Positions 16,771 through 26,039 of a stretch of DNA of 64,000 bases are shown piece after piece. The position numbers were made by a program, and so were the translations under genes. The notes beneath the pieces were generated by a model. It was not told where the DNA came from. It made no database searches and worked only from the letters and a program-made list of their open reading frames with translations. The stretch covers positions 31,923-95,922 of the forward strand of contig NZ_JBEYUH010000018.1 in the NCBI RefSeq assembly GCF_040643435.1, written 5' to 3'. Position 1 is the stretch's first letter. Every line of letters begins with the position of its first letter. The DNA is from Rhodococcus sp040643435. GTDB lineage: Bacteria; Actinomycetota; Actinomycetes; Mycobacteriales; Mycobacteriaceae.

Positions 16771-17604
16771 ATGGTGATGGGTCCTACCCATGCAGTATCC
16801 GGAGCGCTGGTGGGCCTCATCGTCGCCGATGTGCTTCCCCCCGAGTGGGGTGCGCCCGCGTCCACCGCTGAAACGTTCGCCTTCGCGGCGGTGTGCTCGG
16901 GAGCTGCCCTCCTTCCCGATCTCGACACAAGCCAATCGACTGTCGCGCGGTCGTTCGGTCCCGTCAGCCAGGCCTTCGCGAAGGGCGTCGACGCCATCTC
17001 GCTCGGGTACTACTCGCTCACGAAGGGCAGCCGTGATCGGAAGCGGCGAGGCGGGCACCGCACCATGACACACACCGCGCTGTTCGCGGCTCTGCTGGGT
17101 GCCGGAGTCTCGGTGCTCGTCGCGAACTTCGGCAGAGCGGCGATCATCGGGGTCCTGTTCGTCACTCTCGGTCTCGCGCTGCGAGGCCTGTTCGGGTCGT
17201 GGGCGAAGAAGCGAGGCTGGGTGGTCGTCACCCTGAGTGCGGCGGTTCTGTCGATCCTGTCCTGGACGTGGTTTCCCCAGGAGGTCGCATCCACCGGTCT
17301 CGGTATCGCGGTCGCACTCGGATGCGTGACGCACTGTCTCGGCGATGCGGTCACCAAGGAGGGCATCCCGTTCCTCGCGCCCTTCGTGCCCTGGCGTAAA
17401 TCTCGCTGGTGGGAGATCAAACTGCCCTCGCTGCTGTCCATCCGTGCTGGCGGCCCGTTCGAACTCGGCATCCTGGGGCCCGCTCTCACGATTGCGGCTG
17501 TCGCGATGGGGATCTGGTCGATCGACGGAGCGCCCGAGCACATCATGGGCACCCTGGAGGCGTCAGGACTCTCGTTCTGGGATGACACCACCGCAAACCG
17601 GTAG
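16771..17604 (+). CDS. DUF457/YdjM-like membrane metal-dependent hydrolase
   Basis: 277 residues. N-terminal GPTHAVSGALVG, then LLPDLD, GHRTMTHT and THCLGDAVTKEG, the His/Asp pattern of the YdjM family, between six or so hydrophobic helices. In E. coli ydjM is LexA-regulated; no LexA box is evident here. The family is predicted to bind metal in the membrane, role unknown. Start ATG at 16771; an ATG two codons later is also possible. Ends 23 bases before a KstR-like box. Confidence 0.85.
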   Translation: MVMGPTHAVSGALVGLIVADVLPPEWGAPASTAETFAFAAVCSGAALLPDLDTSQSTVARSFGPVSQAFAKGVDAISLGYYSLTKGSRDRKRRGGHRTMTHTALFAALLGAGVSVLVANFGRAAIIGVLFVTLGLALRGLFGSWAKKRGWVVVTLSAAVLSILSWTWFPQEVASTGLGIAVALGCVTHCLGDAVTKEGIPFLAPFVPWRKSRWWEIKLPSLLSIRAGGPFELGILGPALTIAAVAMGIWSIDGAPEHIMGTLEASGLSFWDDTTANR

Positions 17605-17621
17605 CGACACTGGAACAAGAA

Positions 17622-17635
17622 GAGAACTTGTTCTA
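17622..17635 (+). promoter_or_regulatory. KstR-like operator
   Basis: GAGAACTTGTTCTA fits the KstR consensus TnnAACnnGTTnnA at every defined position but the first. The core AGAAC-TT-GTTCT is a perfect inverted repeat. It also sits within a longer GAACAAG/CTTGTTC repeat (17613-17633). It lies 47 bases before the start of a cholesterol oxidase gene, which is where a KstR site would be expected. Confidence 0.65.
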
Positions 17636-17681
17636 TTTTCGACGGGATCCGTGCCCGCCGAACAGAACGGAACTCGCCCTC

Positions 17682-19430
17682 GTGAGCGCTCGTGTCTCAG
17701 GCCCCACACTCAGTCGTCGTGGTCTTCTCGGAGCTGCCGCAGGAGCGGCTGTCCTTGCAGGTACGGGATGGTCGCTCGCGGGCGCAGTGCCGCTCGGTGA
17801 CCCGGCCGCCACGATTCCGGCGCCCCCGGAGTTTCCGGCCGACATCCCGCTCTCGCAACAACAGTTCGTCAACTGGGCGAAGACCATTCAGTTCGACGCG
17901 GTGTGGACCGCGACGGCTCGTACCGCGGACGATGTCGTCCGCCTCGCGAACTGGGCGCACACCCACGGCTTCCGCATCCGCCCGCGTGGATCGATGCACA
18001 GCTGGAGCCCCCTCACGCTCGAAGCCGGGCAGGACATCGGGAACGTCGTGCTGGTCGACACCATGTCGCAGCTGAACAGCGTCGTCGTCGATGCGGGCGC
18101 CGCACCTCCGCGCGTGACGGCCGGTGGTGGTGCCGGCATCGAAGCAATCCTCACCGCGCTCGAAGCCGAGGGGCTGGGCTGGGCGAACTCGCCGGCCATC
18201 GGCGATATCTCCATCGCGGGCGCACTGTCGATCGGGGCCCACGGAGCCACCTACCCGGCAGCGGGGGAGACTGTGATTCCGGGCCAGTCGTTCGGCTCCC
18301 TCTCCAACCTCGTCCTCGCACTGACCGCCGTGGTGTGGAATGCATCGGCCGGGGTCTACGAACTCCGCGAATTCCGCCGGGCTGACCCGGAGATCGGACC
18401 TCTGCTCGCCCATCTCGGACGCACCTTCGTCACCTCGGTGACCTTGCAGGCAGGGGCGAACTACCGGTTGCGCTGCCGGAGTTTCACCGACATCCCGTGG
18501 CGCGAATTGTTCGCGCCGCCCGGATCTCCGGGACGAACGTTCGAGCGATACGTCGAGGAGCACGGACGCGTCGAGGCGATCTGGTTTCCCTTCACCGAGA
18601 CACCCTGGCTCAAGATCTGGTCGGTAACCCCGGAGAAGCCCGCCGAATCCCGTGAGGTGCAGGGCCCATACAACTATTACTTCTCGGACAGCCTGCCCGA
18701 AGAACTCACCGACCTTCTGGGACAGGTCGTGCGCGGCGCCCAGGCCGTCACACCGGCTTTCGGTGCCTCGCAGTTCGGCGCGGTGGCGACAGGGCTCGCG
18801 GCGACCGGAACGAACGATCTGTGGGGGTGGTCCAAGGACTTGTTGTTCTACCTGCGTGCGGCGACCTTGCGCGTGGTGGCGGGGGGCGGTGTCGTCGTGA
18901 CGAGACGCGACAACATCGCCCGTGTCATCAACGAATTCACGACCTGGCTGCACGAGCGGATGACGCACTACGCCTCGCTCGGGCAGTATCCCGTCAACAT
19001 GCCGTTCGAGGTGCGTCTGTGCAAGGTCGACGACGCCGGTGAGGTGCTCGTCGATGCGGCGGGAGTGCCCGACCTGTCTCCGGTGCGGCCCCGGCCGGAC
19101 CGGCCGGATTGGGACACGGCGATCTGGCTCAATGTCGTGTCGATCCCCGGTACCGCCGGAATGCCGGCCTTCTTCCGGGAGATGGAGCAGTGGATGGCTG
19201 CCCACTTCTCGGGGGAATACGCGACGTTCCGATCCGAATGGTCGAAAGGATGGGCGTTCGACGACGAGGGCGGTTACCGGGACCCGGGCTTCCTCGAGGG
19301 CACGGTGCCGGCGATGTACCGCACGGGGCTGCCGTCCGGGCAAGGATGGGATGCCGCGCTGGCGGCCTTCGAAGAACACGACCCGCATCGCGTGTTCAGC
19401 AACCGGTTCCTCGATCGATTGCTGCCCTGA
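17682..19430 (+). CDS. Class II cholesterol oxidase (covalent FAD), Tat-exported
   Basis: 582 residues from the GTG at 17682. A twin-arginine signal is plain: SRRGLLGAAAGAAVLAGTGW, with cleavage likely after LAGA. Then a vanillyl-alcohol-oxidase-type FAD domain; RPRGSMHSWSPL supplies the His that in Brevibacterium class II cholesterol oxidase carries FAD covalently. The C-terminal FNNRFLDRLLP-like end (FSNRFLDRLL) is also typical. It oxidises 3-beta-hydroxysterols to 3-ketosteroids outside the membrane, producing peroxide. The KstR-like box upstream fits sterol induction. A TTG start at 17628 would sit in that box and is rejected. Confidence 0.9.
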   Translation: MSARVSGPTLSRRGLLGAAAGAAVLAGTGWSLAGAVPLGDPAATIPAPPEFPADIPLSQQQFVNWAKTIQFDAVWTATARTADDVVRLANWAHTHGFRIRPRGSMHSWSPLTLEAGQDIGNVVLVDTMSQLNSVVVDAGAAPPRVTAGGGAGIEAILTALEAEGLGWANSPAIGDISIAGALSIGAHGATYPAAGETVIPGQSFGSLSNLVLALTAVVWNASAGVYELREFRRADPEIGPLLAHLGRTFVTSVTLQAGANYRLRCRSFTDIPWRELFAPPGSPGRTFERYVEEHGRVEAIWFPFTETPWLKIWSVTPEKPAESREVQGPYNYYFSDSLPEELTDLLGQVVRGAQAVTPAFGASQFGAVATGLAATGTNDLWGWSKDLLFYLRAATLRVVAGGGVVVTRRDNIARVINEFTTWLHERMTHYASLGQYPVNMPFEVRLCKVDDAGEVLVDAAGVPDLSPVRPRPDRPDWDTAIWLNVVSIPGTAGMPAFFREMEQWMAAHFSGEYATFRSEWSKGWAFDDEGGYRDPGFLEGTVPAMYRTGLPSGQGWDAALAAFEEHDPHRVFSNRFLDRLLP

Positions 19431-19439
19431 CAGCCGGCG

Positions 19440-20069
19440 TCAGCAACCTGTGTGTGACAAGGCTCGTGCGTAACCCGCGGTCTGGTAGGCGTAGGCCCAG
19501 ACCCAGTACGACAGCGAGATATCGGCCGGGCTGGCAGCCATGACGAGTTCGCCGTCGAAACATCGCTCGAGGATGAAACGCGCACGAGAAATGTGTGGCA
19601 CGAAGGTCACCACGATGACGCTCGTCCACCCGTTGAGGGCCGCGAGGCGGCGCAGTTCCTGCGCTTCACCGCGCGTGGTCGGCGGGTTCGGTTCGAAGCA
19701 ACTGACCGGGAAGTCGTAGCGTCGGTGACTGCACAGGTCTGTCAGCCAGATGTCCTCGGCGCCATCGGGGTTCGACACGACGACCTGGGGTGCGAAGCCT
19801 TCCATCGCGAGTGCGAGCGCGTAGGGATAACGCTCGTAGACCGCGCCGCCGAGTACGAAGATGGCGTCTGCGCGGCGATACGGACTCATGTACTCGATCT
19901 CGATCTGCGGGGTCACGTAGACGGGAACGCCGGCAGCGAGCAAGGCGCACAGCGCGAGTACGGCGATGGTGACCCACCGCCGTCGGCGGCGACGTGCCCC
20001 GGCAGGGAAGGCGGCGCCGTCGAAGGCTTCGGACGAACTCTTCCGGGCGGCCCTGCGTCGTCGCATCAT
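19440..20069 (-). CDS. YdcF/DUF218 family membrane-anchored protein
   Basis: 209 residues. Arg-rich cytoplasmic N-terminus (MMRRRRAARK, ARRRRRR), one membrane helix (WVTIAVLALCALLAAGVPVY), then an extracytoplasmic DUF218 domain with ADAIFVLGGAVYERYPYALALA and VIVVTFVPHISRARFI. YdcF-like proteins bind nucleotides or are linked to envelope processes such as vancomycin resistance protein SanA; the exact role is unknown. Tail-to-tail with the cholesterol oxidase gene, 9 bases apart. Confidence 0.8.
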   Translation of the reverse strand: MMRRRRAARKSSSEAFDGAAFPAGARRRRRRWVTIAVLALCALLAAGVPVYVTPQIEIEYMSPYRRADAIFVLGGAVYERYPYALALAMEGFAPQVVVSNPDGAEDIWLTDLCSHRRYDFPVSCFEPNPPTTRGEAQELRRLAALNGWTSVIVVTFVPHISRARFILERCFDGELVMAASPADISLSYWVWAYAYQTAGYARALSHTGC

Positions 20070-20160
20070 GTGCCGATCCGTTCCTGCCCGACCGCCGTCG
20101 TGGCGTCTCGCGAGTGAAGTGCCGCGTAGCAGTTTACGGCAGCAAAGTATTTTTTTCGCG

Positions 20161-20190
20161 GAGAAAAAGACTTTGAGAATCTTTTCTCGG
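20161..20190 (+). terminator. Possible hairpin in the YdcF-permease gap
   Basis: GAGAAAAAGA and TCTTTTCTC pair with one bulge in an AT-rich patch that also has seven T in a row just upstream. It may be a promoter-proximal terminator or part of an AT-rich promoter. Confidence 0.35.
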
Positions 20191-20243
20191 GGGTCGTGCC
20201 CTTGCCTTCTGTCGTCTACCGGAACGGGCCGGCTCGTGCGTTT

Positions 20244-20300
20244 CCCCGGTGTTCCTGCAGGGAACCCCAGGTCGTGTCCTGCAGGGGGTTTGCTCCGGGG
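20244..20300 (+). promoter_or_regulatory. Structured leader of the amino-acid permease gene
   Basis: CCCCGG (20244-20249) can pair with CCGGGG (20295-20300), which overlaps the permease ribosome site. Inside, GTTCC/GGAAC and AACCCC/GGGGTT can form competing stems, and CCTGCAGGG occurs twice. This looks like a translation-control leader; it matches no riboswitch class that I recognise. Confidence 0.4.
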
Positions 20301-20311
20301 AAGGGATCACG

Positions 20312-21805
20312 ATGACTCGGATGGGTAAAAGCCGGAGAACCGGCCTCCTGCGCGTCAAGTCGGTGGAGCAGTCGATCCGCGACACCGACGATCCCGATTC
20401 GAGGTTGCGTAGGGATCTGACAGCCTGGGATCTCATCGTGTTCGGCGTCGCGGTCGTCGTCGGTGCCGGCATCTTCACCCTTACCGCCCGAACTGCAGGC
20501 AACGTAGCCGGGCCATCGGTATCGCTGGCCTTCGTCTTCGCCGCGATCGCGTGTGCGCTCGCGGCCCTGTGCTATGCGGAGTTCGCGTCGACCGTGCCCG
20601 TCGCCGGTAGTGCGTACACCTACTCGTTCGCGACATTCGGTGAGTTCGTCGCATGGATCATCGGGTGGGATCTCATCCTCGAGTTCGCCCTCGCGGCAGC
20701 GGTGGTCGCGAAGGGTTGGTCTCTCTACCTCGCCGAGGTCATGACCGTTTCCTCGAGTTTCATGATCGGATCGCTCAAGGTCGACTGGGGTGCGGTCCTG
20801 ATCGTCGCGGCGATCGCCGTGTTGCTCGCAACGGGAACGAAGATTTCGTCCCGGGTGTCCTTGGTCATCACGTCCATCAAGGTTGCGGTAGTGGTGTTCG
20901 TGGTCGTGCTCGGCGCCTTCTACGTCAAGGCGGAGAACTTCGCTCCGTTCGTTCCACCCTCGGAATCCGGCGAGACCGGTGAGGGTTTGCACCAGTCGTT
21001 GTTCTCGTACGTCACCGGTGCGGGTGGCAGCACCTTCGGGTGGTACGGACTGCTGGCCGCGGCAAGCCTGGTGTTCTTCGCGTTCATCGGATTCGACGTC
21101 GTCGCCACGACGGCAGAGGAGACCCGGCATCCCCAGAAGGCGGTGCCCATCGGCATCCTCGGTTCACTGGCGATCGTGACGGTGTTGTACGTGGCCGTCA
21201 GTCTCGTGCTCACCGGCATGGTGAACTACACGGCCCTCGAAGGGGACGAGTCGACGCTCGCGACGGCGTTCGCGCTCAACGGTATGGACTGGGCGAAGAA
21301 TCTGATCTCGATCGGTGCCCTCGCGGGTCTGACGACGGTGGTGATGGTGCTGATGCTCGGCCAGACCAGGGTGCTGTTCGCGATGGCACGCGACGGGCTC
21401 GTGCCGCGCAGACTCTCCCGCACGGGCACGCGAGGAACACCGGTGCGTACAACGGTCTTGGTGTCGGTGGTCGTTGCCCTGCTCGCCGGTCTCGTTCCGC
21501 TCGGCGCGCTCGAGGAGATGGTCAACATCGGCACGCTCTTCGCGTTCGTACTCGTGTCGATCGGCGTGATTGTCCTCCGCCGCACACGACCGGACCTCGA
21601 ACGCGGGTTCCGGGCACCTTTGGTGCCACTGGTTCCGATCCTGTCGGTGCTCGCGTGCTTGTGGCTCATGGTGAACCTGTCCGTCGAGACGTGGATCCGG
21701 TTCGTGGTGTGGATGCTCATCGGCCTGCTCGTCTACTTCCTCTACGGCCGGAACCACTCGGTCCTCGCGAACCGGGGCCCGGCACGCACCGGATCGGAAA
21801 CGTAG
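20312..21805 (+). CDS. APC-family amino-acid permease (CAT-like)
   Basis: 497 residues, 12 or more hydrophobic helices, beginning with RRDLTAWDLIVFGVAVVVGAGIFTLTA, the conserved first helix of cationic-amino-acid-type APC transporters, and FFAFIGFDVVATTAEETRHPQKAVP, the family signature after helix 6. Takes up an amino acid with protons across the cytoplasmic membrane; the substrate cannot be read. ATG at 20312 follows GAAGGG. Stands alone, followed by a hairpin shared with tRNA-Pro. Confidence 0.9.
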   Translation: MTRMGKSRRTGLLRVKSVEQSIRDTDDPDSRLRRDLTAWDLIVFGVAVVVGAGIFTLTARTAGNVAGPSVSLAFVFAAIACALAALCYAEFASTVPVAGSAYTYSFATFGEFVAWIIGWDLILEFALAAAVVAKGWSLYLAEVMTVSSSFMIGSLKVDWGAVLIVAAIAVLLATGTKISSRVSLVITSIKVAVVVFVVVLGAFYVKAENFAPFVPPSESGETGEGLHQSLFSYVTGAGGSTFGWYGLLAAASLVFFAFIGFDVVATTAEETRHPQKAVPIGILGSLAIVTVLYVAVSLVLTGMVNYTALEGDESTLATAFALNGMDWAKNLISIGALAGLTTVVMVLMLGQTRVLFAMARDGLVPRRLSRTGTRGTPVRTTVLVSVVVALLAGLVPLGALEEMVNIGTLFAFVLVSIGVIVLRRTRPDLERGFRAPLVPLVPILSVLACLWLMVNLSVETWIRFVVWMLIGLLVYFLYGRNHSVLANRGPARTGSET

Positions 21806-21841
21806 TCAGGGCACCTTCTCCGAGAGGAGAAAGTGCCCTGA
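21806..21841 (+). terminator. Hairpin between permease and tRNA-Pro
   Basis: 16-bp stem (21806-21821 with 21826-21841) with a GAGA loop and one mismatch, starting right after the permease stop. As it lies between convergent genes it could serve both strands. Confidence 0.7.
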
Positions 21842-21856
21842 CGAGTTCTTCGCGAG

Positions 21857-21930
<74 letters not shown>

Positions 21931-21984
21931 TGATGAACCTCGGTCAGCTTACAGCACGTGCGCGCCGAAGTTTAAATCGGCTGG

Positions 21985-22938
21985 TCAGCGACGTGATCCC
22001 GCACTCTCCGTCTCATTGCCGCTGGCACGCTGCGCACTGTCGCGCGATGCCGGAACGAGGGTGAGCAGAGTGGCCTCCGGGCGGCAGAAGAACCGCGCGG
22101 GAGCGAAGGGCGAAGTGCCGATGCCCGCGGACACGTGCAGTCGCATGTGTGCGCCCCACCGCGACGCCCCCTTCACCCGAGACCGGTCGATTCCGCAGTT
22201 GGTCACCAGTGCGCCGTAGAAGGGCAGACACAGCTGACCCCCGTGTGTGTGACCGGCGAGAACGAGGTCGTATCCGTCCTCGGCGAAACGGTCCAGCACT
22301 CGCGGTTCGGGCGAGTGGGTCATACCCAGACGCAAGTCGGCGGACGGGTCGGCTGCGCCGGCGATCGTCTCGTACCTGTCGCGGTCGAGATGCGGGTCGT
22401 CCACCCCACCGACCGCGATGCGCACGCCGCCGATCTCGATGTCGCGGCGAACGTGCGTCATGTCCTGCCAACCACGTTCGGAGAAGGCAGCGCGCAGATC
22501 GCCCCACGGGAGCGGAGGGCCGTAGACGCGGTCGTGATTCTTGTCGAAGTAGGCGAGCGGGTTCTTCACCACCGGCGCGAAATAGTCGTTGCTTCCGAAG
22601 ACGAACAGACCCGGACGGCCGAGGAGCCCGTCGAGTGCTTGGACTACGGCGGGCACGGCCTTCGGATGCGACAGGTTGTCGCCCGTGTTGACGACGAGAT
22701 CGGGCTCGAGGCTGTCCAGTTCGCGCAACCAGTTCTGCTTGAGCTTCTGGTTGGGAGTCATGTGCAGATCGCTGATATGCAGGACCCGCAGTGTCGACGC
22801 GCCCGGTGCGAGGACCGGAACCGTGACCTCGCGAAGAGTGAACGCGTTCCGTTCGATCAGCGTGGCGTAGCCGAGGCCGAGGGCGGCGGCGCCGGCAGCG
22901 CCGAGGGATGCGCGGCGAAGTGAAGACAGGTCAGGCAC
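21985..22938 (-). CDS. Metallophosphoesterase, membrane-associated
   Basis: 317 residues from a leaderless GTG (TAGGCT, 6 bases upstream). Short hydrophobic N-terminus (LGAAGAAALGLGYATL), then calcineurin-like metal motifs HISDLHMTP, VNTGDN, FGSNDYF and VLAGHTHGGQL. The usual GNHD block reads GSND, so the His of that block is replaced. Homologue of Rv3683. Probably cleaves a phosphoester or pyrophosphate at the membrane; the substrate is unknown. Divergent from the YqeY gene. Confidence 0.9.
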   Translation of the reverse strand: MPDLSSLRRASLGAAGAAALGLGYATLIERNAFTLREVTVPVLAPGASTLRVLHISDLHMTPNQKLKQNWLRELDSLEPDLVVNTGDNLSHPKAVPAVVQALDGLLGRPGLFVFGSNDYFAPVVKNPLAYFDKNHDRVYGPPLPWGDLRAAFSERGWQDMTHVRRDIEIGGVRIAVGGVDDPHLDRDRYETIAGAADPSADLRLGMTHSPEPRVLDRFAEDGYDLVLAGHTHGGQLCLPFYGALVTNCGIDRSRVKGASRWGAHMRLHVSAGIGTSPFAPARFFCRPEATLLTLVPASRDSAQRASGNETESAGSRR

Positions 22939-23004
22939 TTCTTCAGCCTACCGCCGCGCGTGGTCCCCGCACGTGGTTCGCCTGCTCCGCGTAGCGTTTC
23001 CCGC

Positions 23005-23481
23005 ATGACCGACACCACACCCTCCCTCGAATCCCGGCTGCGCACCGACCTGACGGCAGCGATGAAAGACAAGGACAAGCTGCGCACCGAGACGCTCCGA
23101 ATGCTGTTGGCCGCGGTCCGGAACGAGGCGGTCGCGGGTAAGCAGGCGCGGGAACTCTCGGACGACGAAGTGCTGAAGGTCCTCGCACGCGAATCGAAGA
23201 AGCGTGGTGAGGCGGCCGAGGTCTACACCGAGAACGGCCGCGGTGAACTTGCGGCGAAGGAGCACGCCGAGGCGCGGATCATCGACGAATACCTCCCCAC
23301 GCCGCTGACCGACGCCGAACTCGTCGATGTCGTGGACACGGCGCTCGCGCGCGTCGCGGAGGAAATCGGAACCCGCCCGGGCCCCAAGAACATGGGCCAG
23401 GTGATGAAGGCGGCTACCGAGATCGCAGCAGGAAAGGTCGACGGTAAGCGGCTGTCGACCGCGGTTCGTTCACGTCTCTGA
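23005..23481 (+). CDS. GatB/YqeY domain protein
   Basis: 158 residues, leaderless ATG with TAGCGT seven bases upstream. An all-helical YqeY domain: LRTDLTAAMKDKDKLRTETLRMLLAAVRNEAV, with typical ELSDDEVLKVLARESKKRGEAAEVY and a C-terminal MGQVMKAATE. The domain is the tRNA-binding tail of GatB in amidotransferases; the stand-alone protein's role is not settled. Convergent with ponA2, 18 bases apart. Confidence 0.9.
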   Translation: MTDTTPSLESRLRTDLTAAMKDKDKLRTETLRMLLAAVRNEAVAGKQARELSDDEVLKVLARESKKRGEAAEVYTENGRGELAAKEHAEARIIDEYLPTPLTDAELVDVVDTALARVAEEIGTRPGPKNMGQVMKAATEIAAGKVDGKRLSTAVRSRL

Positions 23482-23499
23482 CATCGGAACGCCGCCGGC

Positions 23500-25944
23500 T
23501 CAGTTGTCCGGACGACTCGGCGTCGTGGTGGGCGTGGAGTCCTCGTCCGCCGGAGGGTTCGACTCGGTCTGCGCCGGCTCACGGCCCGGGAGCGGCGCGG
23601 GTGTCGACCGTCGGGTGGTGTCGGGGACTTCGCGATCTCTCGGGCGCGCCGGGGTGCCGCTCGTGGTGGGAGCCACTCGTACCGACCCGTCGCTGATGAA
23701 CAACGTGACCGTCGAACCGGGCACTGCCGATCCGCTCGGTGACGTGCCGGTCACTGTTCCTGCACGTTCCTCACCGGCGATGGTCGCCTCCGATACCGAG
23801 AATCCGGCGTCCCGCAGTCGCTGCGTCGCGCGGTCCTTCGACAGCCCGGTGACGTCCGGAACCTGGGCGTTGCCTGCGCCGCGGACGTATCGGGGATCGG
23901 GAGCGGGAAGCTCGACGGGGCCGAACTTGTTGGCGACGGGCAGCATGGCCGAGAACCAGGTACGCGCAGGTTCGGTACCGCCGAAGAGGTTGCCGTCGTA
24001 ACAGGGGCGAACAGGACCGGAGCAGATCTGGCCCGGGGTCGGGGAGTCACCATAGGTGTAGACGACCCCGGCGTACCGGTTGGTGTATCCGAGGAACGCC
24101 GACGACATGTGCGACTCGGTGGTACCGGTCTTCGCGGCCACCGGCAGATTCCAGCCCACCGAACCTGCGGCACCGGCCGCGGTACCCCCGGCGGAGGTGT
24201 CCTTGCTCATGGCCGTCGTGAGGGTATCGGCGAGACCGGGCTCGACCACCTGTTCACAGGCCTGTTGCGTGATCGGCACGGGCTTGCCCTCACGGTCGAA
24301 CACTCCCTCGATCGGGGTGGGCGGGCACCACTTGCCGTGCGACGCGAGCGTCGCCGCGACATTCGACAATTCGAGCGCGTTGATCCAGGTCGGGCCGAGA
24401 GTGTACGAGCCGAGGTGCTGCTGCTTCTGCATCTCGGCCATCGACTGGTCACCGAAGCCGGAGGTCCGGGGTTGCAGATACGACCGCAGCCCCAGGCGCA
24501 CCGACATGTCGACGACCGCGTCGACGCCGGTGGCCTCGATGAGCTTGACGAACGCCGTGTTCGGCGACTGTGCCAGCGCGTCGGTCACCGACAGTCGTGA
24601 GGGGTACGGTGCGGCGTTCTCGACGCAGTAGTAGTTGGCCGGGCAGCCGCGGGCACCACCGTCGCCGAGGCCCCGGGCGTCGTAGCGGGACGGGACGTCG
24701 AGCACGGCCGAGGTACCCAGACCCTGCTCCATCGCAGCCGCGACGGTGAACACCTTGAAGATCGACCCCGCGCCGTGACCGGCCAGCGAATAGGGCTGGG
24801 GCTGGACCGTCTCCTTGGCGTCGGCGTCGAGCCCGAACTTGCGGCTCGATCCCATGGCGAGCACCTTGTGCGAATCCTGGCCCGGTTCGATCACGTTCAT
24901 CACCGAGGCCACGTCGTCGACGGTGGGGCTCGTGAACTTGTCGAGGGAGGACTTCACGGAATCCTGGACTTCGGGGTCGAGGGTGGTGCGGATGAGATAT
25001 CCGCCCCGGTCGATCTGTTCGCGGGACAGCCCGGCGTTCTCGAGATACTGCAGGGCGTACTCACAGAAGTAGCCCCGGTCGTCGGCCGCGATGCATCCGC
25101 GGGGGAGCGTGTTCGGTTCGGGAAGCACGCCGAGCGGCAGATCCTTCGCGGCACGGATCTCGTCCGCACGCTCGGGGATGTTCTGGATCATCGTGTCCAG
25201 TACGACGTTGCGACGGGCGAGAACGCCGTCGGGATTCGTGTACGGGTTCAGTGCCGAGCTCGACTGCACCATGCCCGCGAGCATCGCGGACTGTGGAATG
25301 TTCAGGTCCTTCGCGTCGATGCCGAAGTAGGTCCGGGCGGCGTCCTGGATGCCGAACGAGCCGTTGCCGAAGGGGACGAGGTTGAGATAGCGGGTGAGGA
25401 TCTCGTCCTTGGTGAGCTGGTCGTCCAGAGTCAGCGCCATCCGGATCTCGCGGATCTTGCGGGCAGGCGTCGTCTCGATCGCGGCGCGACGTTCGGCGTC
25501 GGTCTTCGCGATGACGTGCAGGAGATAGTTCTTGACGTACTGCTGGTCGATCGTGGACGCGCCCTGCTCGACCTGGCCGCTCGTGGTGTTGGTGAGGAAC
25601 GCGCGGATGGTGCCCTGCCAGTCGACGCCCTCGTGCTCGGGGAAGCGCTTGTCCTCGATCGAGACGATCGCGAGTTTCATCTCGTTGGAGATCTGATCGC
25701 TCGGCACCTCGAAGCGCCGCTGGTCGTAGAGCCACGCAATGGGTTCGCCCGACTTGTCGACCATGGTGGTCACGGCCGGGACCACCCCTTCGACGAGCTC
25801 GGCGGAACTGTTGTCGACGGTGTCCGCGGCTCGGTTCGAGACGTACCCGAATCCACCTGCGGCAGGGAAGAGCATTCCTGCTACAAGAACGCCGCCGAGG
25901 GCCGTGCAACCTGCGAGCTTCGCCACCGTTCTTCGGATCGACAC
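23500..25944 (-). CDS. ponA2: Bifunctional penicillin-binding protein PonA2
   Basis: 814 residues from a leaderless GTG (TACTGT, 6 bases upstream). One N-terminal membrane anchor, then a GT51 glycosyltransferase domain (EDKRFPEHEGVDW, GASTIDQQYVKNY), a transpeptidase domain with SxxK (GSIFKV), SxN (SPNTAF) and KTG (AKTGTTESH), and one C-terminal PASTA domain (VPDVTGLSKDRATQRLRDAGF) ending in a Pro/Thr-rich tail. Polymerises and cross-links peptidoglycan at the outer face of the membrane. Homologue of Rv3682. Divergent from whiB4 across 270 bases with repeats. Confidence 0.96.
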   Translation of the reverse strand: MSIRRTVAKLAGCTALGGVLVAGMLFPAAGGFGYVSNRAADTVDNSSAELVEGVVPAVTTMVDKSGEPIAWLYDQRRFEVPSDQISNEMKLAIVSIEDKRFPEHEGVDWQGTIRAFLTNTTSGQVEQGASTIDQQYVKNYLLHVIAKTDAERRAAIETTPARKIREIRMALTLDDQLTKDEILTRYLNLVPFGNGSFGIQDAARTYFGIDAKDLNIPQSAMLAGMVQSSSALNPYTNPDGVLARRNVVLDTMIQNIPERADEIRAAKDLPLGVLPEPNTLPRGCIAADDRGYFCEYALQYLENAGLSREQIDRGGYLIRTTLDPEVQDSVKSSLDKFTSPTVDDVASVMNVIEPGQDSHKVLAMGSSRKFGLDADAKETVQPQPYSLAGHGAGSIFKVFTVAAAMEQGLGTSAVLDVPSRYDARGLGDGGARGCPANYYCVENAAPYPSRLSVTDALAQSPNTAFVKLIEATGVDAVVDMSVRLGLRSYLQPRTSGFGDQSMAEMQKQQHLGSYTLGPTWINALELSNVAATLASHGKWCPPTPIEGVFDREGKPVPITQQACEQVVEPGLADTLTTAMSKDTSAGGTAAGAAGSVGWNLPVAAKTGTTESHMSSAFLGYTNRYAGVVYTYGDSPTPGQICSGPVRPCYDGNLFGGTEPARTWFSAMLPVANKFGPVELPAPDPRYVRGAGNAQVPDVTGLSKDRATQRLRDAGFSVSEATIAGEERAGTVTGTSPSGSAVPGSTVTLFISDGSVRVAPTTSGTPARPRDREVPDTTRRSTPAPLPGREPAQTESNPPADEDSTPTTTPSRPDN

Positions 25945-26039
25945 GCCTACACAGTACGTGCCGGGGTGTCGGCCGGACGTGTGCAGGGAGTGGGCGTGGC
26001 TCGCCACGCACTGCGAAAAAGCCTCCGACGTGGCACTTT

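Noticed and set aside
17628..17681. TTG start for the cholesterol oxidase 18 codons upstream
   Set aside because: The codon lies within the KstR-like box and no ribosome site precedes it; the Tat signal begins properly from the GTG at 17682.
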